Origin: Halichondria panicea
Taxonomy: Eukaryota; Porifera; Demospongiae; Suberitida; Halichondriidae
DNA: 64,000 nucleotides
NCBI RefSeq assembly: GCF_963675165.1
Contig: NC_087390.1
Span: 5,928,250-5,992,249, forward strand
Direction of reading: 5' to 3'
The notes beneath the pieces are model-generated. The model was given only the letters and a program-made list of their open reading frames with translations. It had not been told where the DNA came from and searched no databases. Position 1 is the stretch's first letter. Each line of letters starts with the position of its first letter. Below are positions 29,701 through 41,800 of this stretch, piece after piece. The position numbers and the translations under genes were made by a program.

Positions 29701-32700
29701 TAATCATGTGAGATCTCTATTCAATTTTGCAATCTCTGTTTCACTTTCTTCTTTTGTCTTGTTTAACTGCATCTTAAGCTCTTGAATTTCTTCCATCAAA
29801 CTGTCCATGCCTTGGTTAGAACCCACTAGAGCGTACACAGACAATGCAATTGCTGCTACCATAGTGACGGCTAACAAGGAGAGAACAACAACCAAACAGC
29901 ACTTCGCTCTCACGTTAGTCTGGTTTTTCGAAATTGAACGATTAATTTTATCGGTATTGCCACTTGAATTTTTCTTGCTGGGCTTTAATCCACCAGTTGG
30001 TACAACCTTGTTGTACAGCTCTATATCTTCGTACACTGATTGGTCCTCGTAGTAAGGGTTCTTTTGCATTTTGATTTGCCTGCTTTTTTTGTTGCCTGTT
30101 GTGCTATCTTGATTCGATCTACTCCTTCTGAAATATTCAACTGCATAAGAGTGCGTGCCTGTGTATATATTCAGGACACAATGTTATTTTTTAGCGTTAT
30201 TTTTGTGAACACCTGTTATTTTTATGAAACAGCAAACAGCTATGGCAGTCACTCACGCATGCATGTCAGTTGATGTAGAGCCCCACCTGGTGTTTGCTAT
30301 ACTGGTCCCTCCCTCCGTTCACTGTGGAGTAGGAGGGGCCAATAATCATGCCCCTCCCCCTTTTAAACCCCAGGGGTAAAGTGTCCGGCCCAAATGCTGC
30401 CAGAATGCTCCTCAGAGCATCTAGTTGGCCCCGCCCCTCCAATTGTTACAATGTGTAATAATTATGGTCAAGGGTTCTTTTACATGTTGAAGATTCAGGA
30501 CATGCACACACTGATTGTAACTGCCGGCTTGTTGTGGTTGATGATGCATAAGCTGCATGGTCTTGCTATAGAATTGTCATAGCTTTCAACTTCTTAGGTA
30601 TAGCATATCCGTAAAAACAAATCATTGATACATAAAAACACATCTCTATACAAATCTAGCATGCATGTAATCTCTTGCATAAAGTTCTATATACTGTTTC
30701 AGTTTCATAATTATATCTTTGGTGTAGTTATATTAGAGACACTCGTTAGCTAGGGCATCTGGTGATCACTAGGGAACACGTAGAAACGAACGATAGAACA
30801 GCAGTATGCTGTGACCCTTCCAGTCGTGATAGATGGCATTGACATTGAATGGTTGTGCCACGTTTGCGCAAGATATGAGTCTCTTGAATAATGTAGGTAG
30901 TTGGTGCTTCGTATTCACACCTGATGTCCGTTGTGTAGTAACCCTGCATGGAGAATTAATACATGGTTGGTTCATAATTATACGTAGCTATCAATAGTCT
31001 GAAATTCCTAGTTTTTAGTCAAAAGACCTTTAAACAGGATATACCTTAAGGTGACATATGTTTTCACAGGTGCATTTTTCTGCGATTTCACTTTTCAGTA
31101 CATTAATTTTTCCCGGTATTTCTGCGAAAATTAATGTTATTCGTAGCGTTTGTAATTACTCGTGTGGTTTTAATGCGATTCATTGCATTTTACAATCATC
31201 TGCAACTGACTGCGAGTTAAAATTAATTTTTGTGATTTTACTCTCATTTGCAGAAATTAATACCCGCGAAAACTTATGTCACATTAAGGTATTTGTCATT
31301 GGCTTTTACTTGTTGGTGTTGCAGTGCTCACTAATGCAAGTCCACTTATTTGGCTGCATGGTCATAATTACGTTTTATGAATGTGTACTCAATACATACA
31401 CCCCCAATTGCAAACTAAACTTACTGCTCTGCTGATTGGTTCAAACGCTGTGTAACACTCTGTCCAATAAGTATCTGTTGTTCTTGGGCCGATTGTGCAA
31501 TTTGTGATCTCCTGGATGCAGTTCTGGTATAGGTTCACTGGAGAGTTGACTCGAGTGGTCAAAGAGCTCACTGAAGACTGTAGGCTGTTCAATTGAGTCG
31601 TGGTTGCCCCATATGCTGTGTTTAGAGAGTTCACTGAAGACTGAAGGCTGTTCAATTGAGTCGTGGTTGCCCCATTCGCTGTGTTTAGAGAGTTCACTGA
31701 AGACTGTAGGCTGTTCAATTGAGTCGTGGTTGCCCCATTTGCTGTGTTTAGAGAGTTCACTGAAGACTGAAGGCTGTTCAATTGAGTCGTGATTGACCCA
31801 TTCGCTGTATATAAAGAGCTCACTGAAGACTGAAGGCTGTTCAATTGAGTCATGGTTGCTTCATTGGTTGTGTTTAGAGAGCTCACTGAAGACTGTAGGC
31901 TGTTCAATTGAGTCGTGGTTGCCCCATTTGCTGTGTTTAGAGAGTTCACTGAAGACTGAAGGCTGTTCAATTGAGTCGTGGTTTCCCCATTCGCTGTATT
32001 TAGAGAGTTCACTGAAGACTGTAGGCTGTTCAATTGAGTCGTGGTTGCCCCATTTGCTGTATTTAGAGAGTTCACTGAAGACTGAAGGCTGTTTAATTGA
32101 GTCGTGGTTGCCCCATTCGCTGTATTTAAAGAGCTCACTGAAGACTGAAGGCTGTTCAATTGAGTCATGGTTGCTTCATTGGTTGTGTTTAGAGAGCTCA
32201 CTGAAGACTGTAGGCTGTTTAACTTAGCCGTATCAACCGAGTTTTGTAGCATAAAGCCCTCAGTTTGTATTCGTGTGAGATCTCTCTTTAACTGTGCAAT
32301 TTCTTTTTCACTCACTTCTTTTGTCTCGTTTAATTGCATCTTTAGCTCTTGGAAATGCAGCATCAAGCTGTGAGTATCCATGCCTTGGTTAGAGCTAACT
32401 AGAGCATACACAGACAATGCAATTGCTGCCACTATGGCAATGGCTAACAGGAAGAGAACAACAACCAAACAGCACTTCGCTCTCCAGTTAGCCTGGTTCT
32501 TCGAAGTCGAATAATTTATCGTATCTGTATTGCCACTCTTGCCTGGCTTTAATCTGACATCAGTTGGTTCGGCTTTTTTTTGCAGCTCTATTTCTTCATA
32601 CACTGGTTGGTCCTCGTAGTAAGGGTTCATTTGCATTTTCACAATTTTTGTTGTCTGTTGTGCTATCCTGATTCTATACTCATTCTTTACTGGATTCTAT

Positions 32701-35700
32701 GAGTGCGCGTGGCTGTGTATATATATACGGAACATGACGTGTTATTTTTGTATGATTAAAACAGCAAACAGTTGTCATAATTATTTCAGTCATGTATGTC
32801 AGTTTATTTAGAGCTACATATTTCTGGTGTTTACTACTTGTTCCCCAGTATTTTTGTATGATCAAAAAACAGTAAACAGTTGTCATAATTATTTCAGTCA
32901 TGCATGTCAGTTTATTTAGAGCTACGTACATACATCTGGTGTTTACTACTTGTCCCCCAGTGACACTGTGCAAAAATTAGGAAGGGGCTGGGCCAATCAT
33001 TGCCCATCCCCCTTTCAAACCCCAGGGGGCAGAGTGTCTAGTCCAATTGCTGTCAGAAAGCTCCTCAGAGCATCTAGTTGGCCCCGCCCCTCTAATCGTT
33101 ACAATGTGTACTAGTACTGATAATTATTAATAATTATTATTTAATTACTTGCATGTGCTATTGAGATATTAAATCACTCACCTATAATTATGGTTGCATG
33201 TACGTAGTTACACTTTATCTCATAACATTCTAAATAATAGTTACTCGTAATTTATAGTACTAGTGCGCAAACCTTGCCCTCGATTTCAAACAAATCACTG
33301 TTGATACATGAAAATACATCTCTATACCATTCTGTACATTAATCTAGCATAATTATAATCTCATACATGAAGTTCTACTGTTTCAGTTTCAATGTTTACC
33401 ATAATTATATCTTTGGTGTAGTTATAAGTAGAGACACTCGTTAGCTAGGGCATCTGGTGATCACTAGGGAACACGTAGAAACGAACGACTGAATAGCAGC
33501 ATGCTGTGACCCTCCCAGTAGTGACAGTCCCAGTACTGACAGGTGGCATTGACATTGAATGTTTGAGCCACTTTTGCGCAAGATATGAGTCTCCTGAACA
33601 TTACCAGTATCTGGTGCTTCGTATTCACACCTGATGTCTGTTGTGTAGTAACCCTGCATGGAGAATTAATACATGGTTCATAATAAATAGTGTGAAACTA
33701 TATACATGACTGTAGTCCTTATCCTGCCCTGAAAGCTTGCTATACTCTTTGATCAAAACGTATGACTTTTGATATGGATTTGCAGTCCTCACTAATAACT
33801 ATACAAACTCTATGTTATTTTAAGACTGGCCACAATTATTTTGCGGATGATTGTGTGTGTGTACCTAAAATTACTGCTCTGCTGATTGGTCCATATGCTG
33901 TTTCACACCATGTCCAATAAGTGTTTGTTGTTCTTGGGCCGATTGTGCAATTTCTTGTCTCCTGGATGCAGTTCTGGTAGAGGTTCACTGGAGAGTTGAC
34001 TCGAGTGGTCAGAGAGTTCACTGAAGACTGTAGGCTGTTCAATTGAGTCATGAACACGTTATCAGTTATATTCAAAGCATTCACTGACAACTGGAGGTGG
34101 TTCAGTTCACTTCTTGTTTCACTGTTTGCTGTATTGAAAGTGTCAAGGGAAGATTGAAAGCTGTTTAGTTTTGATTCCATCTTGAGAATTTGTAGTTCTA
34201 TGGAAGAAACATTTTGTTTGCTTCTTATCTCTTGAATGTGATGGCTCAGCAAAGCATTGCTGCTGTCTTGTGTGGCAACCACAGCCCCAGCTACAGCAGC
34301 TGTGATGATTAGAGCCAGGCAACCGGTGACTATGGCAATGAAAACAGCTATTATTGAGCAATGTTTGCTCCTTTTGATATCATCACTTGTTTCTTTTTCT
34401 CCTTTCTTTATCGGTTGAGTCTTTACAATGGTGTAAGCATCCGGTTCTAGCCTTGATTGTTTATTGAGAGTGGTGTACTGCTTCAACTCAGTATCTACTT
34501 CTTCGTACGTTTCTTCCTCCATTTCAGACAAAAGCCAGATATCGTTTAGTAGTGCCGCATTAGTTACCCTTTTTATTGAAAGCAACTGCTTGTCATTAAT
34601 TTTATTTTCTCACTATTCTAATTATGCTATTCTTTCAACTTTCTATCATTTATTCACACTTCTGATGTTTACACAAGTCCTCATAAGCTGAATCCTAATA
34701 TCCCTTAGCTTCAGAATAGCAGTTTATTGAACCACAACTATTGGTAAAGGCACACATTATAAATTTAATACATTGACAGGCTGTAGTGGCTGTGCAGTCA
34801 CTGTGTGGTCTCTAGCGATAGCGGATTGTTGTTTCTCCCATAGCACACTGTTAGTGTTTTAGTTAGTACATCATGCACCTAAACATGCATGGTAAGGATG
34901 TTGAGGATGGCAACAAGCATGTATAGGAACGCAACTACCCATAGTATCATTTTATACTCGTGCACTAACCATTATTGATTACTCTGCTAGCATTTGTATA
35001 TGTCTAGTCTGATAGCTATAATTATCTGTTCAAACAATGTTCTGTGAGGTGGAACACCTCGTGATGACAAGTGTGCAAGTAAATGTGGGGAAGTTTACTG
35101 ATGCATGTTCTCCTGGTGACGAAATAGTGGATGTAATCCAACAAAGACACTTTACATTTGACCCAGACTGACGAAGAGTACTAGTATCCAACCACCCTGT
35201 TGGTGGGTCATACTTACACGTCATGCTCAGTGTGTAGTATCCCTGTACAAGGCAAATATAGATCATAACATAACAACAGTTATAATAGCAAAGTTGACAA
35301 CTTACTGATTCGTTTACTGGTAGCGATGATGTTGTACAGTGTTTCCAGTACGCAGAACCAGATGTAACAGTGCAACTTTGTGTCTCCTGGATGCACTTCT
35401 GGTAGAGGTTCACTGGAGAGTTGACTTGAGAAGTTAGAGAGCCCACTGAAGACTGCAGGCTGTTCAATTGAGTTGTGGTTGCTCCATTGGCTGTGTTTAG
35501 AGAGCTCACTGAAGACTCTAGGCTGTTCAATCGAGAGTTTATTGAAGACTGCAGACTGTTCAATTGTGTATCAAAAAGATTATCGGCTACATTCAAAGAA
35601 TTCACTGAAGACCCAAGGGTGTTCAATTCTGTCATGAAATCATTATCAGTTGTATTCAAGGTGCTCACTGAAGACAGTAAGCTGCTCAGCTGAGTCGTAG

Positions 35701-38700
35701 TTGCATTGATTTTTGTATCAAACGAGTTGTGTAACCTTAAGCTATCAGTTCTTAATCGTGTGAGATCTTCTTTTGTCTTGTTTAATTGCATCTTAAGCTC
35801 TTGGATTTCTTCTATCAAGTTATCCATGCTTTGGTTAGAGTCAACTCGAGTATACACAGACAATGCAATTGTTGTAATCATGGCAGAAGCTAGCAGGAAG
35901 AGAACAACAACCAAACCGATGCACTTTGCTGAGTTTGTCCTTAAGTTCGTGTTAGAAGTTGAAGTATTTGTTTTATCATCATTGCTCCTCGAAATAGTCT
36001 CGGACAGCTTAAATCTGACATCAGTTGGTTTGGCCTTGTCTTGCAGCTGTACTACTTCACGTACAGGTGGCCTGTGGGTTTCATACGAAGCGTTCTTTTT
36101 CATGTTGAAACTTAGCTAATGAGTATCTGCGCAAACAATCGTAGAAGTCAGTGCTGCACTGTGCTGACTCTTTACTCTATAGATGTACTGTGTCTAACTG
36201 GCTAAGTGCGTGGTTGTGTACAATATTATGCTCGAATGATAGGATCTTGTGTGCTTAGATTTGTTAGTGCATTAACAAAAATAGCAGTAAACAGTATCAT
36301 AGTCACTGCATGTCTGTTGATGGAAAGCATCTGGTGTTTTGTTGTATGTATATACCATTATACGCAGTATAGAGTAAAAAAGGAGGTCAATGCCCCGCCC
36401 CCTTTAAATTAAACCTGCCCCTCCCCAAAACAAACAAAATAATGAAATAATTATTAGCACTGAATGTCTGTTCTGAATACTCCACCCCCTAATCTTCAAA
36501 CCACTTGGAAATGGTGGCAAAACACAAGTCATTCCAATACACATCAGTATACAAACATACATGTACTAAGTACTGAATGGCACAGTCATGTTGCACTGTA
36601 ACTCTAAAGCATTGAATCTAGTTTGCAGTAACCCAATGTAAACAGCAGCTGCTACCAGCAGTCCCAACAACAGGATAATCCATAGCAACAAGGCTCTGTT
36701 CCAACAAGAACCACCTCCTCGACTTGTAGTAGTAGCCTTCTTGACGGGTGTAGGTGAGCTAGTTAGTACATCTTCTTGCACTACCATCTTGGGCACTTCT
36801 CTGGGTCGATGATCAACTGGGTCTGGGATGTCTTCGTAATCAAACGGTTTTCTTGGTTTTGCAGCAGCCATTACTGGCAACGTGTCTTCATAAAGGTGAT
36901 CCCTTACAACCGCTTCTACAGTGCTTGTCTCGGAAAGCTTTTTTATCGTCAGTGTGTTCTCATAATCATAACCAAAGCTCTCGAAAGTGGGACCATCACC
37001 TGGCCGACGAAGCAATGTGTCTTCATATCCATCGCTGCTCTGGCTCAAATCATCTCGTACAACTACATAATCCGAGCTGCTTGGCGAATCATTTACCCTC
37101 TGTCCGGGGATGGTATTGTAGTATATCTGATCACTGTCAGGATAGTTTTGGGACTCAAATCCGGTCATCTCAACTCCATCATACTCTCTAAACTGACTCA
37201 TGTTTGTAGCTGTAATTATTATACTTACAATACTAATACTCTCTTACTGTAGCCCAGTGGCAATCCTTGAAGGCTACTATTCCTAGTTATAGTTTCAATG
37301 TCCTTTGGCTGTATAGATATAGTACTGGGAAATGTTATGTCATGCATTACTGAGGGCATATGTGTGCATGTGTGTGTGTTTATCTAAACAGGTCACAATA
37401 CCATAAATAGTGTGTCCATTGACTGGATGCACCACTATGCATAAATAAACTTTCAGCTGCTATTGGCAACTGTGTTGTTATTGGAAACCACAAGCGGCAT
37501 TTAAAATATCACAACAGTTTGCAATTAAAAACAAAGTCATCTGTTGTATTTCCTTTATAGGATTCTGACACCTCAGCTATACTTCAACTCATCCCTGTGG
37601 TATCAGCAACGAGACATTATCGTCATGGCTACAGATGATGACATCATTAGAGACTCTCCGTACGGGGCGGTGGTTTCCATAGGAACGATGAGCGAGCGCC
37701 CGAAGTACAACGACAAGAGTATCAACCTGAGCCTGGTGATCCAGGATACAGACGATGGTGAGTGGGTGTATCAATTATTAGCTAGCTATACATTTATAGC
37801 CACACTTGTATGTAGTGGAAGCATGGTTGTACAGAATTGTGTCTTGTTACCTTTTATGTACATTAATTGATGCCAAGTTTGTAAACGGTAATAAGAACCC
37901 CTATGACCTCATACGTAATATGATCAAATATAGATATGTACTCATCATTCATGCTTCACCTTCCAGCTAGCGTCATGATTGTACGCAAAGAGGCGTACCC
38001 AGATCCCCCAAATATCCCTGAGGGGCGATGGAGTGTGTATCTCGTCTCGTTACCTAACCGCCCCTCACACACCCTCACCATTGTCTATCACACGGCCACA
38101 CCCACTATCACACTTTCACCGTTTCAAATGACCTTCGAACCCGAGGCCTGGAATATACCTCAAGAGTTGACGGTGATCGCCATTGACGACAGTGTGCATA
38201 TGGCCTCCACATACAGGTCAGGGTTTAATCTGACACTACTGAGTGATGACAAAAATTACGGAGGAATAACTTTGCCAGACTTCAACGTCACCATCAACGA
38301 CAATGATAATGGTGAGCTAGCAATTATACAATAAGTAAAGAGGAGTGCACATTCTATACAAGCCAAGATCTAATTTTTACATCATTGATAAAACCAATAA
38401 TTATAGATTTAGTGTTGCAAATCTCTAGCTATAGTTTCCCTTATCTGATACTGGAATCTGTGATTTATTATATGAATTATACCTATCATTCTGTATGAAA
38501 ATTATGTTCCTCCCGTCAATTAATCCCCAAGAGAGTGTTGTGTATACAATATAGCATCACCAGTTCCAGTGTATTTACAAGATCCCCCTTTTTTGTTTAT
38601 GTAAACAGAATGCGCAATCATTATTGAGTAGCTACACCTACGCACTGATGTCACATGATATGCCAATAAGAATGCCTTGTGAATTACTCATATGTAATGC

Positions 38701-38793
38701 GTATACTTTGTTTGAGTCAGAGTACCCATTGGGTTCTGTGAGTCTCTATTCGATTTACACGTTTTTACTAACTCTATACCTGATTCTAACCCT

Positions 38794-38866
<73 letters not shown>

Positions 38867-41800
38867 ACAGACGCTGCTGTTATTTCTGGCACGCTAACGT
38901 GGAAGTCTGCCACTGACGAGTACGGTCGAGCAGCTGTTCTTTTTACCATCTCTCTCGTCCTCGATAGCTCCTATTATCCCAATATCAACACCTTAAGTGT
39001 GGGCGTGGCTAATATATCGTTGCCAGGAAGTTTCGATCACGGAACTGGAGCTGATTATTTGAGAGTAGTTGGGCTTTACCGTGATTACGTTATTGCGTCC
39101 GGACAGATACTACATCGTTACCAAGACTACGACGATTCATTCTCGCTGGCCGAATACGAGTACTGTTGCAGGGGAGAGTCCCTTCGCAACAACCAGGGTA
39201 CAATGTAAGTTGATCAATAACTGTACACAATACACTTAGAAATATGTTTATGCTTTTCTGGTCAATGTTTAGCTGGATATAGTATTGCCTCGAATTAAGT
39301 TTTAGCTAGCGTAACGTACTCAATTTATGTTTGATACAACTATAAGGGGATACTCATGGTTGTCACCAGTGAATGCTAACTTTAGTCCTTTACACCAAAT
39401 ACCAAATATAAGCAGTACCAATATTGAAACAGTCCACCACTTGTAGAGACATTTGCTAAAATTAATGATTGTGTTCTCGTTCTCTGCAGGTTTACTCTGC
39501 GTGTGGGCGTTGACCTCACTCAAACCACCTCCCCCACACTCCCCCTACTCCCACGGGCCACACTCACACCATCACAACCCTCACAACCATTCTACTACTC
39601 GGCTCTCCATGGTAACGGCCACCCCCTCGTCTATTACCTTGGCGACGCTACAAACTATCAGTCCTCGCAAGGTGGAGCACCACAGTGGTTGGATATCGAC
39701 TATGCTACAGGTCATGTGACTTGGGACTCGGATCGTGTAACTCCCGGTGACTATAGTGTACAAGTGATTGTCGAAGACATCTTTACTGGAATTACAGTAA
39801 GTGAATGCACACATCATTTGAAAAGTCTCTTTCTGAGCTTTTAGAAATCATAATTATTATGTTTGATATAAATTTAAGGCTGTTGACATTTAACCAATGG
39901 TTCGCGGACTCTTTCAGCTGCCATAACTTGAATTCGTGTAATGATCAAAATAATAACACGTCAGCTAATCAGTTAACATTATTTTGCTTTCACTAAATTT
40001 ATTTCCTATATGCAGACCTCTTCTGAGTTTCTCGTTCGTGTACCTACACGCTCCTCCTACTCACCCCCCACAATTGTCACTTCTTTCACACCTCCCACTC
40101 ACTACATCGCCCCCGGGTACACCCTCTCCACCAACTTCACAGTCGTCGATAGCGACAGCATCCTCGGTGTACGTCTGGATCCCGTTCTCCCACTTCCTGA
40201 AGGGGCACGGATTAATCGGCAGATAATCACAGGAGCCAACTCTGTTGTATACGAGTTTCTATGGGAACCGACTGAAGATCAAATTGGAGAATACATACTA
40301 TGCTTTGTGAGCACGGATGGTTACGACTTGAGCTCCACTCCCAGCTGTCTAAGTGTGATCGTCACGGAGACTGATATACAGGTGAGAGAGAGTAACGGTA
40401 TTACAATTATATTATAATATTTCGTTAATATTTTAACCAAAGCAGCTACAAGCGTATATTTTTCGCTTATTCTTAACTGAGAAAAACCATGAGAACTTGT
40501 TATAAATTTCCACTTTTTTCCTGCAGCAACCGTCTCTGAGCCTAACTGGGAGCAATGACCCCGCCTACAGCCCCACCTACACTCGAGGAATCGACCAATC
40601 AGTACCAATCGCCAGTGTTAACTCCACCCTATTGTTATCGACCACCAGTCCGCTGGTGCATCACATGTCTGTCAGAATTATTAACCAACTTGATGGACAA
40701 TATGAATCAATCGAAGTGGCCAATCAGTTTTCGCATCCTTCGCTAACATTTGGTCGATCTGAGCCAAGAGGAAATGACGTACCATCTGTTGTATTCTTCA
40801 GTGGCATGGCAACATCGGAAGTATATCTCGAGGCTCTGCAAAATCTCGTCTATGTGAACAGCAAATCTAGACCTACTGTCGGGGATAGAATGATATCAGT
40901 GATCGTTTACGATGGACAATCGACCAATCAGGACGCTTATACAGTGGTTACTGTGGCGATACAAAATACCGAGCCTATAGTTCGAGTTAATGGTGATGAA
41001 AATGCGTATTTGAATCGATTTTTCCCTCATAAAGGTCCGGTTGCCGTGGTGAATCCTGCCAATGCCGTAATTTTGGACTCGGACAGTCAATATATCCAAT
41101 CAATGACATTGCAATTACACAATGTACGAAACGGTCCCAGTGAAATACTAACAGTTACCTATGTCACCCTGGAAACGCTTTCATTGCCGATAATTGCCGA
41201 GGCAACACAATTGAATATACCATTCGGTACGTTATTGCGTGGGGAGGAGGTCCCTGCAATTACCAGCACTCTACATGTGTACGAAATGGGTGTGGTTGGA
41301 GACCTTTCTGTCGTCATTGATATACGACACTCGTGGATTGGAGATTTGAAAATCGAACTAGAACACAACGGACGCAGAGAGCTGTTAGTCCTGAACCCTG
41401 GAGGGCATGTCTGCGATCAAGACAATCTTTTCCGAGCAACATTTGAAAGCCAGCTGGCTTCATCGAACGTCTACCTCTCCAAGAGTACCTCCTCACCTGG
41501 TGTGTGCGAGTTCCGCTCCGAAGGTGTATTTACGGCTGATGGGGAGCTTAATAATTTCCACGGTGATGCCATCGAAGGAGATTGGATGTTGCACGTTACA
41601 GATCTACTACTAGAGAATGATAACGGACGTTTATTTGGATGGAGTTTAGGGATACAACCAGAAGAGATTCACACGCTAATTTCCCACCCTCCTGTACTAC
41701 CTCCGTTAAAAGTGGGCGGGGCTCGTAGCGGAATACAAGAGAGCCACGAGAAGACAATTGAACTTGACGGTAGAATTATCGATATTTCTGTGCACGTAAA

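Larger units (their letters stand above)
11785..37560 (+). other. 25.8-kb intron 11 hosting the nested gene array
   Basis: Donor AAG|GTGAGC at 11784 and acceptor TTTATAG|G at 37560. The split codon AG|G gives Arg, and the protein runs on as DDFTR-ILTPQLYF. The neighbouring exon 13 has the intact equivalent of this joint (TITLSPFQMTFEP). All 17 NCC genes and relics and the adaptor-like gene lie inside this intron on the other strand. Other introns of the gene are mostly 100-600 bp. The first 580 bases (11785-12368) hold only a TG-rich patch near 12030-12075. Confidence 0.85.

Noticed and set aside
31058-31435. 125-codon plus-strand frame
   Set aside because: Lies in the intron of NCC-15, low-complexity composition, no recognisable protein features or splice signals.
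31590-32222. CRISPR-like regular repeats
   Set aside because: Units are contiguous 63-bp coding repeats without unique spacers, in a spliced eukaryotic gene.
31604-32373. Plus-strand open frames with repeated LESSLKTEGCSIES
   Set aside because: They are the antisense of the NCC-15 neck repeat; 63-bp in-frame repeats keep all frames open. Splice sites and family alignment support only the minus strand.
12369-36103. Sponge aggregation factor genes
   Set aside because: The NCC genes lack Calx-beta and Wreath-type domains and are membrane-anchored. The host gene has Calx-beta domains, but I see no Wreath or von Willebrand domain, so I do not call it an aggregation factor.
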